Source: Streptomyces sp. WZ.A104 | Lineage (GTDB): Bacteria > Actinomycetota > Actinomycetes > Streptomycetales > Streptomycetaceae | Length of the DNA: 64,000 nt | Direction: 5' to 3' | Assembly: GCF_002382885.1 (NCBI RefSeq) | Contig: NZ_NWVL01000004.1 | Location: 62,001 to 126,000, forward strand | Shown here: in pieces, positions 24,350 to 34,647 of the stretch | Layout of the letters: each line of letters opens with the position of its first letter | Numbering within the stretch: position 1 is the first letter of the stretch | Translations under genes and position numbers: made by a program | The notes under the pieces: model-generated | The model's input: the letters and a program-made list of their open reading frames with translations, nothing else | What the model was told of the DNA's origin: nothing | Databases searched by the model: none

Positions 24350-25147
24350 TCAGCCACTGATCACGAGGCCCTCGCGCAACCGCCTCAGCGCTCCCTCGGG
24401 CACGCGCAGCCCGTTGCGCACATAGCCGTCGAGGCCGCCCCAGCGCTCGTCCATGGCGTCGAGCGCCGCCTCCAGGTAGCGGGGGCGGACCTCGATGATC
24501 GCCGCCGCCACCGCGGGATCGCCGCCGCCGTCGAGGAACTTCTGGACGTAGGGGGCGAAGGCCCGCCGCGCCGCGGGATTCACCGCGAGGAAGTCCGCCC
24601 GCACGCTCGCGCGGGACGCCCCGAGGATCATCAGCAGGACGGCCGCCGCCCAGCCGGTGCGGTCCTTGCCCGCCGTGCAGTGGAAGAGCACCGGACGTGC
24701 GCCGGGGTCGGCGGCGGTCTCCAGGAAGGCCCGGTAGGCGGCCGCGGCACCGAGTGAGAGCACCATCTTGCGGTAGGTGTCGGCGAAGAGTTCCTCGGCC
24801 CGGCCGCCCCCGAGGGTCCGCTCCGCCTCGTCCGGGTCGGCGAGCAGGGACCGCAGTCTGGCGGGCGCGACGCCCGGGTGGTCGCCGAGCACATCGGCGA
24901 CGAAGAGCCTGGCCCGGTCCGGGAGCCGGTCCGGGGCCCACTGGCGTTCGTCGGCGGTGCGCAGGTCGACGACGGTACGGATACCGAGTGCGGCCACCGC
25001 CCGGTCGCGGGCCGGGTCGAGCTCGCTCAGCTGCCCCGAACGGAACAGGACGCCCTGCCGCACCCTGCTGTCACGGCCCAGGGTGATACCCCCCAGGTCG
25101 CGCAGATTGACAACGGTGGCGGCCGGAACGGTGCGGGCGGTCTGCAC
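24350..25147 (-). CDS. Tyrosine-protein phosphatase (Y_phosphatase3 family)
   Basis: A 265-residue protein with the C-x(5)-R phosphatase loop HCTAGKDRTGW (C157, R163) and the N-terminal family segment NLRDLGGITLGRDSRVRQGV then LFRSGQL. The lysine-aspartate inside the loop is typical of this family, whose Mycobacterium relative PtpB/MptpB has dual protein and phosphoinositide activity. The GTG start follows GAAAGAGG. The protein lacks a signal and is cytoplasmic; no partner kinase is nearby. Confidence 0.9.
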   Translation of the reverse strand: MQTARTVPAATVVNLRDLGGITLGRDSRVRQGVLFRSGQLSELDPARDRAVAALGIRTVVDLRTADERQWAPDRLPDRARLFVADVLGDHPGVAPARLRSLLADPDEAERTLGGGRAEELFADTYRKMVLSLGAAAAYRAFLETAADPGARPVLFHCTAGKDRTGWAAAVLLMILGASRASVRADFLAVNPAARRAFAPYVQKFLDGGGDPAVAAAIIEVRPRYLEAALDAMDERWGGLDGYVRNGLRVPEGALRRLREGLVISG

Positions 25148-25243
25148 GATGAACTGCCTCTTTCCCCGATGAATTCCAGGAACTCCACATACCAGGCGGC
25201 GTCCGGACCCCGAGTCCGGCGGGAGCCCGGTCCGGCGGGAGCA

Positions 25244-25762
25244 TCAGTCCGACAGGAGCTTCGTCTTCTGCTGCACGAACTCCTCGTCGCTGAGCACGTC
25301 CCGCTTCCACAGGTCGGCGAGCCGCTCCAGCCGGTCGATGATGTCGTCGCCAACGGCCTCCTCCGCGTCGGTCCCGTCCGTGCCGAGGCGCTCGTGCGCG
25401 ACGAACGCGCCCCCCGCCGCACGGACGGCACGGGCGACCGGAGTGGTCCACAGGTCCTCCCGGACGACGAGCGCGGCGAAATCGCCCTCGGGCACGCTGC
25501 CGCCGAGCACCTCGATGTCCTCGGGGTTCAGCTCCGGCGCCGCCCCGCCCTCCCCCGCGTCGAGCGGCACGACCCCTTCCGGGTCCAGCTCCCGCAGCCC
25601 GGCCCGGACCAGTGAGCCGTCCTCGGCCCGGCGGACGAAGGCCAGGTCCGTGGCGCGCGGGGATCCGGACGCCACGGCGTCGGCGAGGGCGGGAGCGACG
25701 GCCCCGGTGAAGCGGCTGCCGGGGAAGGCGATGACGAGGTACTCCACAGGTCCGACGGCCAC
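25244..25762 (-). CDS. DUF6325 family protein with C-terminal SHOCT domain
   Basis: A 172-residue protein started at GTG 25762, which has GGAGAGGA 7 bases upstream and gives the family opening VAVGPVEYLVIAFPGSRFTG. Residues 1-130 form the DUF6325 alpha/beta domain (RATDLAFVRRAEDGSLVRAG, then a LRELDP segment, and a later ALVVREDLWTTPVARAVRAA). The C-terminal 30 residues (IDRLERLADLWKRDVLSDEE then FVQQKTKLL) are a SHOCT segment, a short oligomerisation motif. Function unknown; SHOCT tails usually occur in membrane or stress proteins of actinomycetes. Confidence 0.8.
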   Translation of the reverse strand: MAVGPVEYLVIAFPGSRFTGAVAPALADAVASGSPRATDLAFVRRAEDGSLVRAGLRELDPEGVVPLDAGEGGAAPELNPEDIEVLGGSVPEGDFAALVVREDLWTTPVARAVRAAGGAFVAHERLGTDGTDAEEAVGDDIIDRLERLADLWKRDVLSDEEFVQQKTKLLSD

Positions 25763-26031
25763 GGTCGCGTCCTCTCCGTATCCCGGCGGCCTCGGGCGCG
25801 CCGGGGTGGATACGGGCATTCCAGAGAATGAATAAGAAATCGGGAAACTTCGCACATAATATGCATCTACATCCGATTTCATCCCGATACCGAGGGCCGC
25901 CGTGTTGCCCGAAGCCCGGCCACCGCGCCGGTTACGCGACCGTACGTAAAGGATCAAGTGCATACCCGAGAGGGCAAGGTCACAGCACGTGCCCCTGCTG
26001 CTCATTCCGCGCACTGGCCTAGCATCTGAGC
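25763..26031. promoter_or_regulatory. Divergent promoter region of DUF6325 and mutA genes
   Basis: The 269 bp between the divergent genes include an unusually AT-rich patch (about 25820-25880, with AATAAGAAATC and ACATAATATGCAT), the likely core promoter area. I cannot assign exact -10 and -35 boxes, and no cobalamin riboswitch is evident. Confidence 0.4.
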
Positions 26032-27894
26032 ATGACGGTCCAGCCTGCTGACGGGCTCTCTCAGGCCGCCGCGTTCCCCGACCCCTCCCATGACCAGTGG
26101 CAACGCCTCGTCGAAGGCGTACTGCGCAAGTCGGGCAAGGAAGTCTCGGGCTCGGCCGCCGAGGAAGCGCTGTCCACCACACTGGAGGACGGGCTCATCA
26201 CCCGCCCCCTCTACACCGCGCACGACAGGTCGCCGGACACCGGCTTTCCCGGCTTCGCCCCCTTCACCCGGGGCAGCAGGGCCGAGGGGAACGCGGCGGG
26301 CGGCTGGGACGTGCGCCAACGCCACACCCTCACCGGCCCCGCCCGGCTGAACGAGGCGGTGCTCGGCGATCTGGAGAACGGGGTCACCTCGCTCTGGCTC
26401 ACCGTGGGCGGCCCGGCGGGTGTCCCCGCCGACGCGCTGGCCCGCGCGCTGGACGGGGTCTACCTCGACCTCGCCCCCATCGCCCTGGACGCCCCGGACG
26501 ACACCGATGCCGCGGTGGGCGCGCTGCTCGCGCTGTACGAGAAGCGCGGCGTCGCGAAGGGCCAGGCACGCGGCACGCTGGGCGTCGACCCGCTCGGCCA
26601 CGAGGCGCGGACCGGCGTCGAGGGGGACCTCACCGCCGCGGTGCGCTGGGCGCGGGTGTGCGGCGCGGAGTACCCGGGCCTGCGGGCGCTCGCCGTGGAC
26701 GCGCTGCCGTACCACGAGGCGGGCGGTTCGGCCGGTGAGGAGCTGGGGCTCTCCCTGGCCACCGGGGTCGCCTATCTGCGGGCCCTGACCGAGGCCGGGA
26801 TGAGCGTGGACGCGGCCTGCGGCCAGCTGGAGTTCCGCTACGCGGCCACCGCCGACCAGTTCCTGACCATCGCCAAGCTGCGCGCGGCGCGCCGGCTGTG
26901 GGCGCGGGTCGCCGAGGCCTCGGGCGCGCCCGGGGCCGGGGCCCAGCGGCAGCACGCCGTCACCTCGCCGGTGATGATGACCCGCCGCGACCCGTGGGTG
27001 AACATGCTGCGCACCACGCTGGCCACCCTGGGCGCGGGTGTCGGCGGCGCGGACTCCGTGACCGTCCTGCCGTTCGATCACGCGCTGGGTCTCCCCGACG
27101 CGTTCGCGCGCAGGATCGCCCGCAACACCTCCACGATCCTGATGGAGGAGTCGCATCTGGCCCGGGTCATCGACCCGGCGGGCGGCTCCTGGTATGTGGA
27201 GCGGCTGACCGACGAGCTGGCCGCGGCCGCCTGGGCGTTCTTCCAGGAGACCGAGCGGGCGGGCGGGCTGCCCGCGGCCCTGCGCTCCGGAATGGTCGCG
27301 GAGCGGCTGGCCGCCACCTGGGCGGCGCGCAGTGCGAAGCTGGCCCGCCGCAAGGAGCCGGTCACCGGGGTGAGCGAGTTCCCGATGCCCTCCGAGCGCC
27401 CGGTGGAGCGCGAGCCCGCGCCCGACCCGTACGCCGGGGCTCCGGGCGGTCTGCCCCGGGTCCGCCGGGACGAGGCGTTCGAGGCACTGCGGGCCCGCTC
27501 CGACGCGCACCTCGCCGCGACGGGCGCCCGCCCGAAGGTGTTCATCGCCGCACTGGGACCGGCCGCCGCGCACACCGCGCGGGTCTCCTTCGCCGTCAAC
27601 CTCTTCGGGGCGGGCGGGATCGAGGCGGTGCACGATCCGGTGTCCGTGGACGCGGAGACGGCGGCCGGCGCGCTGACCGCCTCCGGGGCGGGCGTCGCGT
27701 GTCTGTGCTCGTCGGACGCGCTGTACGCCGAACAGGCGGAGCAGGTGGCCGGGGCGCTGAAGTCGGCGGGCGCGGAACAGGTGTTCCTCGCCGGACGCCC
27801 CGGCGAGTACGCCGGTGTCGACTCCTACGTCTTCGCGGGCTGCGACACGGTCGCCGTTCTCACCTCCGTACTCGACCGCATGGGAGTGGCGTGA
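26032..27894 (+). CDS. mutA: Methylmalonyl-CoA mutase small (beta) subunit
   Basis: A 620-residue subunit of adenosylcobalamin-dependent methylmalonyl-CoA mutase. It has the mutase barrel (for example [20 protein letters not shown] and [22 protein letters not shown] segment [17 protein letters not shown]) and a C-terminal flavodoxin-like domain with [20 protein letters not shown] in which the cobalamin-binding D-x-H-x-x-G is lost. That loss is normal for the non-catalytic small subunit, which pairs with MutB. The stop overlaps the mutB start (TGATG). With mutB and meaB it forms an operon for converting methylmalonyl-CoA to succinyl-CoA and back, which also supplies extender units for polyketides in actinomycetes. 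Confidence 0.95.
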   Translation: MTVQPADGLSQAAAFPDPSHDQWQRLVEGVLRKSGKEVSGSAAEEALSTTLEDGLITRPLYTAHDRSPDTGFPGFAPFTRGSRAEGNAAGGWDVRQRHTLTGPARLNEAVLGDLENGVTSLWLTVGGPAGVPADALARALDGVYLDLAPIALDAPDDTDAAVGALLALYEKRGVAKGQARGTLGVDPLGHEARTGVEGDLTAAVRWARVCGAEYPGLRALAVDALPYHEAGGSAGEELGLSLATGVAYLRALTEAGMSVDAACGQLEFRYAATADQFLTIAKLRAARRLWARVAEASGAPGAGAQRQHAVTSPVMMTRRDPWVNMLRTTLATLGAGVGGADSVTVLPFDHALGLPDAFARRIARNTSTILMEESHLARVIDPAGGSWYVERLTDELAAAAWAFFQETERAGGLPAALRSGMVAERLAATWAARSAKLARRKEPVTGVSEFPMPSERPVEREPAPDPYAGAPGGLPRVRRDEAFEALRARSDAHLAATGARPKVFIAALGPAAAHTARVSFAVNLFGAGGIEAVHDPVSVDAETAAGALTASGAGVACLCSSDALYAEQAEQVAGALKSAGAEQVFLAGRPGEYAGVDSYVFAGCDTVAVLTSVLDRMGVA

Positions 27895-30122
27895 TGCCGA
27901 CACCGCCCACGGACCGGAAGTCCTCCGTTCCCGACTTCTCCGACGTGCCGCTCACTTCCGCCGCAGCGCCCGCCGGCTCCGCCGAGGAGTGGCAGGCGGC
28001 CGTGGCGAAGGCGGCGGACGGCTCCGAGGCCGCCCCGCTGTGGGAGACGCCCGAGGGCATCACGGTCAAGCCCCTCTACACCGGCGACGACCTCGAAGGC
28101 CTGGACGCGCTGCACTCGTACCCGGGCATCGCCCCGTATCTGCGCGGGCCGTACCCGACGATGTACGTCAACCAGCCCTGGACGATCCGTCAGTACGCCG
28201 GGTTCTCCACGGCCGAGGAGTCCAACGCCTTCTACCGCCGCAACCTCGCGGCCGGGCAGAAGGGCCTCTCGGTCGCCTTCGACCTGCCGACCCACCGGGG
28301 CTACGACAGCGACCACCCCCGGGTGACCGGCGATGTCGGCATGGCCGGGGTGGCGATCGATTCGATCTACGACATGCGCCAGCTGTTCGACGGCATTCCG
28401 CTGGACCGGATGTCGGTGTCGATGACGATGAACGGCGCGGTGCTCCCCGTGCTGGCCCTGTACATCGTGGCCGCCGAGGAGCAGGGCGTACCGCCCGAGA
28501 AGCTGGCCGGGACCATTCAGAACGACATTCTCAAGGAGTTCATGGTCCGCAACACCTACATCTATCCGCCGACGCCCTCGATGCGGATCATCTCCGACAT
28601 CTTCGCGTTCACCTCGCAGAAGATGCCGCGCTACAACTCCATCTCGATCTCCGGCTACCACATCCAGGAGGCCGGGGCGACGGCCGATCTGGAGCTGGCG
28701 TACACGCTTGCCGACGGGGTGGAGTATCTGCGCGCCGGGCAGGAAGCAGGCCTGGACGTCGACGCGTTCGCTCCCCGGCTGTCGTTCTTCTGGGCGATCG
28801 GCATGAACTTCTTCATGGAGGTCGCCAAGTTGCGGGCGGCCCGGCTGCTGTGGGCGCGCCTGGTCAAGCAGTTCGACCCGAAGAACGCCAAGTCGCTTTC
28901 CCTGCGTACCCATTCGCAGACCTCGGGGTGGTCGCTGACCGCGCAGGACGTGTTCAACAATGTGACGCGTACGTGCGTGGAGGCGATGGCCGCGACCCAG
29001 GGGCACACCCAGTCGCTGCACACCAACGCACTGGACGAGGCACTGGCGCTGCCCACCGACTTCTCGGCGCGGATCGCCCGCAACACCCAGCTCCTGCTCC
29101 AGCAGGAGTCGGGTACCTGCCGGGTCATCGACCCGTGGGGCGGCAGCGCGTACGTGGAGAAGCTGACGCGCGACCTGGCGGAGAGGGCCTGGCAGCACAT
29201 CGAGGAGGTGGAGGCGGCCGGTGGGATGGCCAAGGCGATCGACGCGGGCATCCCCAAGCTCCGGGTGGAGGAGGCCGCCGCCCGTACGCAGGCGCGGATC
29301 GACTCCGGGCGGCAGCCGGTGATCGGGGTGAACAAGTACCGGGTGGAGACCGACGAGCAGATCGATGTGCTCAAGGTCGACAACTCCTCGGTGCGCACCC
29401 AGCAGATCGAGAAGCTGCGGCGGCTGCGCGAGGAGCGCGACGAGGTGGTGTGCCAGGAGGCGCTGCGGGCGCTGACGGCCGCCGCCGAGCGGGACCCGGG
29501 GCCGGGCCTGGAGGGCAATCTGCTGGCGCTGGCGGTCGACGCGGCCCGCGCGATGGCCACGGTCGGGGAGATCTCGGACGCCCTGGAGAAGGTGTACGGG
29601 CGGCACGCCGGGCAGATCCGTACGATCTCCGGTGTGTACCGCAAAGAGGCAGGGGAATCCCCTTCGGTGGACCGCACACGCAAGCTGGTCGACGCTTTCG
29701 AGGAGGCGGAAGGGCGCCGTCCGCGCATCCTCGTCGCCAAGATGGGCCAGGACGGCCACGACCGGGGCCAGAAGGTGATCGCCACGGCCTTCGCCGACCT
29801 GGGCTTCGACGTGGATGTCGGCCCGCTGTTCCAGACGCCGGGCGAGGTGGCGCGGCAGGCCGTCGAGGCGGACGTGCACATCGTGGGCGTCTCCTCGCTG
29901 GCGGCCGGGCACCTGACCCTGGTGCCCGCGCTGCGCGAGGAGCTGGCCGCCGAGGGCCGGGAGGACATCATGATCGTGGTGGGCGGGGTGATTCCGCCGC
30001 AGGACATCGAGGCCCTGCACGCGGCGGGAGCGGCCTCGGTCTTCCCGCCGGGCACGGTGATCCCGGACGCGGCCCACGATCTGGTGACGCGGCTCGGCGC
30101 CGCGCTCGGCCACGAGCTGTGA
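27894..30122 (+). CDS. mutB: Methylmalonyl-CoA mutase large (alpha) subunit
   Basis: A 742-residue catalytic subunit. The TIM barrel has [20 protein letters not shown] and [20 protein letters not shown]. The C-terminal B12 domain has [18 protein letters not shown], with the cobalt-ligating histidine at residue 622, and the later [11 protein letters not shown] and [11 protein letters not shown] segments. The enzyme rearranges (R)-methylmalonyl-CoA and succinyl-CoA by a 5'-deoxyadenosyl radical. The ATG overlaps the mutA stop by one base, giving tight coupling and equal subunit amounts. Length and motifs are normal. Confidence 0.97.
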   Translation: MPTPPTDRKSSVPDFSDVPLTSAAAPAGSAEEWQAAVAKAADGSEAAPLWETPEGITVKPLYTGDDLEGLDALHSYPGIAPYLRGPYPTMYVNQPWTIRQYAGFSTAEESNAFYRRNLAAGQKGLSVAFDLPTHRGYDSDHPRVTGDVGMAGVAIDSIYDMRQLFDGIPLDRMSVSMTMNGAVLPVLALYIVAAEEQGVPPEKLAGTIQNDILKEFMVRNTYIYPPTPSMRIISDIFAFTSQKMPRYNSISISGYHIQEAGATADLELAYTLADGVEYLRAGQEAGLDVDAFAPRLSFFWAIGMNFFMEVAKLRAARLLWARLVKQFDPKNAKSLSLRTHSQTSGWSLTAQDVFNNVTRTCVEAMAATQGHTQSLHTNALDEALALPTDFSARIARNTQLLLQQESGTCRVIDPWGGSAYVEKLTRDLAERAWQHIEEVEAAGGMAKAIDAGIPKLRVEEAAARTQARIDSGRQPVIGVNKYRVETDEQIDVLKVDNSSVRTQQIEKLRRLREERDEVVCQEALRALTAAAERDPGPGLEGNLLALAVDAARAMATVGEISDALEKVYGRHAGQIRTISGVYRKEAGESPSVDRTRKLVDAFEEAEGRRPRILVAKMGQDGHDRGQKVIATAFADLGFDVDVGPLFQTPGEVARQAVEADVHIVGVSSLAAGHLTLVPALREELAAEGREDIMIVVGGVIPPQDIEALHAAGAASVFPPGTVIPDAAHDLVTRLGAALGHEL

Positions 30123-30134
30123 GCCGCTGACCGG

Positions 30135-31136
30135 ATGGCTGTGAAGATCGACATCGACGGTTATGTGCAGGGAGTGCTCGACGGCAAGCGGGCCTTCGTG
30201 GCTCGTGCGATCACGCTCGTCGAGTCGACGCGGGCCGAACACCGGGTGCTGGCGCAGGAGTTGCTGAGCCGCCTGCTGCCGCACGCGGGAGCGGCGCGGC
30301 GGATCGGGATCAGCGGGGTGCCGGGCGTGGGCAAGTCCACGTTCATCGATGCGCTCGGCACGATGCTCACGGGGCTCGGGCACCGGGTGGCGGTGCTGGC
30401 CGTGGACCCGTCCTCCAGCCGTACGGGCGGTTCCATCCTGGGCGACAAGACCCGGATGGAACGCCTCGCGGTGGACCCTGCGGCCTTCGTCCGCCCCTCC
30501 CCCACGGCGGGCACGCTGGGCGGGGTGGCGAAGGCGACCCGGGAGTCCATCGTGGTGATGGAGGCGGCGGGGTATGACGTGGTGCTCGTGGAGACGGTGG
30601 GGGTCGGGCAGTCGGAGACTGCGGTGGCCAACATGGTCGACACGTTCCTGCTGCTGACCCTGGCCCGGACCGGCGACCAGTTGCAGGGCATCAAGAAGGG
30701 TGTCCTGGAGCTGGCCGACGCCATCGCCGTGAACAAGGCCGACGGTCCGCACGAGCGCGACGCCCGCTCGGCGGCACGCGAACTGGCGGGCGCACTGCGG
30801 CTGATGCACCCGGCGGACGCGGCCTGGACTCCCCCGGTACTGACGTGCAGCGCACGCGAGTCGACGGGGCTCGACACGCTCTGGGACCGCCTGGAGCAGC
30901 ACCGTAGGGTCCTGGAGTCGACCGGGCGGCTGGCGGCCAAGCGCCGGGACCAGCAGGTCGACTGGACCTGGTCGATGGTCCGGGACGAGCTGCTGGACAG
31001 CCTGCGGTCCCATCCGGCGGTGCGGAAGCTCACGCCGGAGCTGGAACAGCGGGTCAGGGAGGGCACGTTGACGGCGACGCTGGCCGCCGAGGAGATCCTT
31101 CGGGTGTTCCGGGGGGACGCGGGGACGTCCGGCTGA
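30135..31136 (+). CDS. meaB: Methylmalonyl-CoA mutase-associated GTPase MeaB
   Basis: A 333-residue G3E-family P-loop GTPase. The Walker A loop is GVPGVGKSTFID, the base-specificity motif NKAD, and the switch region VLVETVGVGQSE. C-terminal helices with RVREGTLTATLAAEEILRVF mediate dimerisation. MeaB gates loading of adenosylcobalamin into the mutase and protects it from inactivation. It is 12 bp downstream of mutB, completing the operon. An ArgK arginine-kinase role once assigned to this family is not supported. Confidence 0.95.
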   Translation: MAVKIDIDGYVQGVLDGKRAFVARAITLVESTRAEHRVLAQELLSRLLPHAGAARRIGISGVPGVGKSTFIDALGTMLTGLGHRVAVLAVDPSSSRTGGSILGDKTRMERLAVDPAAFVRPSPTAGTLGGVAKATRESIVVMEAAGYDVVLVETVGVGQSETAVANMVDTFLLLTLARTGDQLQGIKKGVLELADAIAVNKADGPHERDARSAARELAGALRLMHPADAAWTPPVLTCSARESTGLDTLWDRLEQHRRVLESTGRLAAKRRDQQVDWTWSMVRDELLDSLRSHPAVRKLTPELEQRVREGTLTATLAAEEILRVFRGDAGTSG

Positions 31137-31160
31137 ACCGTCCCGCGCGCGGGGCGGCCA

Positions 31161-31310
31161 AGGTGTCGGCTCACGGGCGGCGGCGAGGTCGTGGACGACC
31201 CGGACGATGGTCCGGTCCTCGGCTGCGACTTCACGCACGGGGTCCAGGACCTCGACCGCATGGCCGAGGGCGGTGGCGGGCTCGTCGAGCAGGACGACGG
31301 GGGCCTGAAC
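31161..31310 (-). pseudogene. Relic of an ABC transporter ATP-binding protein
   Basis: Fifty codons in one frame read VQAPVVLLDEPATALGHAVE and then VLDPVREVAAEDRTIVRVVH and DLAAAREPTP: a Walker B/D-loop segment followed at the right distance by the H-loop of an ABC ATPase. Walker A, Q-loop and signature are missing and no start is present. The neighbouring bases show no other coding match. It is the last third of a lost gene, between meaB and phosphoglucomutase. Confidence 0.6.
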
Positions 31311-31366
31311 CGTCCGGGGCCGGGACACGGTCCGTCCCGGCCCCCGGCGGCGTACGCACTGCCGGT

Positions 31367-33010
<1,644 letters not shown>

Positions 33011-33177
33011 CGGGTCTCCTCGTACGTCTTCGTCGTCGGCCGGGCCGCGGGGAGACGGGCCGGCGCACCGGGGATAAGGATCACCCCCGGTCCGTACCCG
33101 ATTCTGTCGCCTCGGCCGCCCCGGTGCGCGACCGGTTCACGCCTTCCTCGCGTCGCTCCCCGGCCGGGTCGGCACCG

Positions 33178-33206
33178 CGCCCCCGGTCCGCGGGGGGCCG
33201 GGGGCG
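33178..33206 (-). terminator. Hairpin downstream of chitinase gene
   Basis: Arms CGCCCCCGG (33178-33186) and CCGGGGGCG (33198-33206) are complementary over 9 bp. The hairpin starts 22 bp after the chitinase stop (on the minus strand). No U tract. Confidence 0.5.
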
Positions 33207-33228
33207 GGGAGAGCGCAGGCACGCGTGC

Positions 33229-34278
33229 TCAACGGCCCTGCAGGGCCTTCACATTGTCGCCGAAGGTCCAGCCCTTGGAGCCGTCCCAGTTCAGGGACCA
33301 GGTCATCAGCCCCTTGAGCGCGCCGTCGTAGTGGTTCCACGCCTGGGCGACGAGGCCGGTGGACATGTGGCCGCCGCCCGCTCCGACCTGGGCGGGCAGG
33401 CCCGGCACCTGCTTGTCGTAGGGCACCTTGACAGTGGTGCCCTGGATGACGAGCCCGGCGTCGAGGCAGTCGGTCTGGGCGACGAAGCCCTCGACCGTAC
33501 CGGCGGAGTAGGCGTCGCCGGAACAGCCGTACATGCTGCCGTTGTAGTACTGCATGTTCAGCCACCACAGCCGGCCGTTGTCGGCGTACTTCTTGATGAT
33601 CGGGAGGTAGGCGCCCCAGATCGAGCCGTAGACGACGCTGCCGCCGGTGACGTACGCCGTCTCGGGGGCCATGGTGAGTCCGAAGCCAGGGGGCATCGCG
33701 GCGAGGACGCCGTCGATGATGCGGATCAGATTGGCCTGGGAGGCGGAGAGTTCGTTGATGTTGCCGGTGCTGATGAGGCCGGTCTCGATGTCGATGTCGA
33801 TGCCGTCGAAGTTGTACTTCTTCAGGATCGGGACGATCGTCTCGACGAACCGGTCGGCCACCGCGCTGGAGCTGAGGTCGATCCCCGCCGTGGCACCTCC
33901 GATCGACATGAGGATGGTGCTGCCGGAGGCCTTGGCCTCGCACATCTCGGCGGGGGTGGCGACCTTGACGGTGTTGTCCATACCGTCCTCCCACAGCACG
34001 GTTCCGTCGGAGCGGATGACGGGGAAGGCCGCGTTGATGACGTTGTAGCCGTGTTCGGCGATACGGGAGTCGGTGATCGGGATCCAGCCGAGCGGCGGGT
34101 GCACTCCGTTGGCCGCGCCGTCCCAGTTCTCCCAGTACCCCTGGAGCACCTTGCCGGCGGGCTTCGACTTGACCGCACAGGTCTCGTCGGCGGCCTTCGG
34201 GGGTGCGGCCCCGACCAGCGTCGGTACGACGAGTGCCGCGGCCAGTGCGGTGCCCAGCAGCCGTGATGTCCTGCCCAT
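33229..34278 (-). CDS. Secreted GH18 chitinase
   Basis: A 349-residue precursor with a signal peptide at residues 1-24 (RTSRLLGTALAAALVVPTLV then GAAPP). The mature protein is a single GH18 barrel; the catalytic motif D-x-x-D-x-D-x-E is YNFDGIDIDIETG, and strand motifs GYWENWDG and SIGGATAG are intact. It hydrolyses chitin beta-1,4 bonds by substrate-assisted catalysis. No chitin-binding or fibronectin domain is attached, so it is a compact catalytic-domain-only enzyme. The promoter carries two 12-bp boxes of the type found before Streptomyces chitinase genes. RBS AAGGA lies 8 bases before the ATG. Confidence 0.93.
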   Translation of the reverse strand: MGRTSRLLGTALAAALVVPTLVGAAPPKAADETCAVKSKPAGKVLQGYWENWDGAANGVHPPLGWIPITDSRIAEHGYNVINAAFPVIRSDGTVLWEDGMDNTVKVATPAEMCEAKASGSTILMSIGGATAGIDLSSSAVADRFVETIVPILKKYNFDGIDIDIETGLISTGNINELSASQANLIRIIDGVLAAMPPGFGLTMAPETAYVTGGSVVYGSIWGAYLPIIKKYADNGRLWWLNMQYYNGSMYGCSGDAYSAGTVEGFVAQTDCLDAGLVIQGTTVKVPYDKQVPGLPAQVGAGGGHMSTGLVAQAWNHYDGALKGLMTWSLNWDGSKGWTFGDNVKALQGR

Positions 34279-34358
34279 GACGCGTGTCCTTCCTGCCCGG
34301 GTCTGCCGCGCCGGTGCGAAGGGTTCGCACCGCCCACCCCATGTCGTGCCCCTGACAA

Positions 34359-34400
34359 ACCGTAGAATGGTCCAGACCTACGGTCAAGAGGTCTGGACCA
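34359..34400 (-). promoter_or_regulatory. Chitinase promoter with two operator boxes
   Basis: On the minus strand TTGACC (34387-34382) and TACGGT (34364-34359) form -35 and -10 boxes 17 bp apart. The 12-bp box TGGTCCAGACCT lies at 34368-34379 and its exact inverse AGGTCTGGACCA at 34389-34400, so one box fills the spacer and the other covers the -35. The box matches the repeats known before Streptomyces chitinase genes and is close to DasR sites (TGGTCTAGACCA core). Induction by chitin breakdown products and glucose repression are inferred. Confidence 0.75.
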
Positions 34401-34534
34401 AGTCGAAGCGGACCTGGCGGGGGGCGGACGAGCGGCCCGACCAGGGATGATGCCCGTACAATACGACTGCCAGGGACCTCAGTTCGATACCCGAAAGGGT
34501 TGCAGTACCACTTGACATGCGATAGGCCTACCAT

Positions 34535-34618
34535 AGCCGCGAGCCGCGAGCCGCGAGCCGCGAGCCGCGAGCCGCGAGCCGCGAGCCGCGAGCCGCGAGC
34601 CGCGAGCCGCGAGCCGCG
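34535..34618. repeat. Twelve tandem copies of a 7-bp repeat
   Basis: AGCCGCG is repeated without a single mismatch 12 times (84 bp) and followed by one more A. The array ends 29 bp before the GTG of the glycosyltransferase-like gene, so it lies in or near that gene's promoter or leader. The rest of 34279-34534 holds the chitinase leader and promoter and no further gene. Confidence 0.97.
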
Positions 34619-34647
34619 ATCGAGCGGTGTGCCCGTAGCCTTTCGGG

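Noticed and set aside
25763..26031. Cobalamin riboswitch before mutA
   Set aside because: No recognisable B12-box or extended structured leader was seen in the short AT-rich interval.
30135..31136. ArgK-type periplasmic transport kinase
   Set aside because: The G3E GTPase motifs and operon with mutAB identify MeaB.
34535..34618. CRISPR array
   Set aside because: The units are 7 bp with no unique spacers and there are no cas genes nearby.
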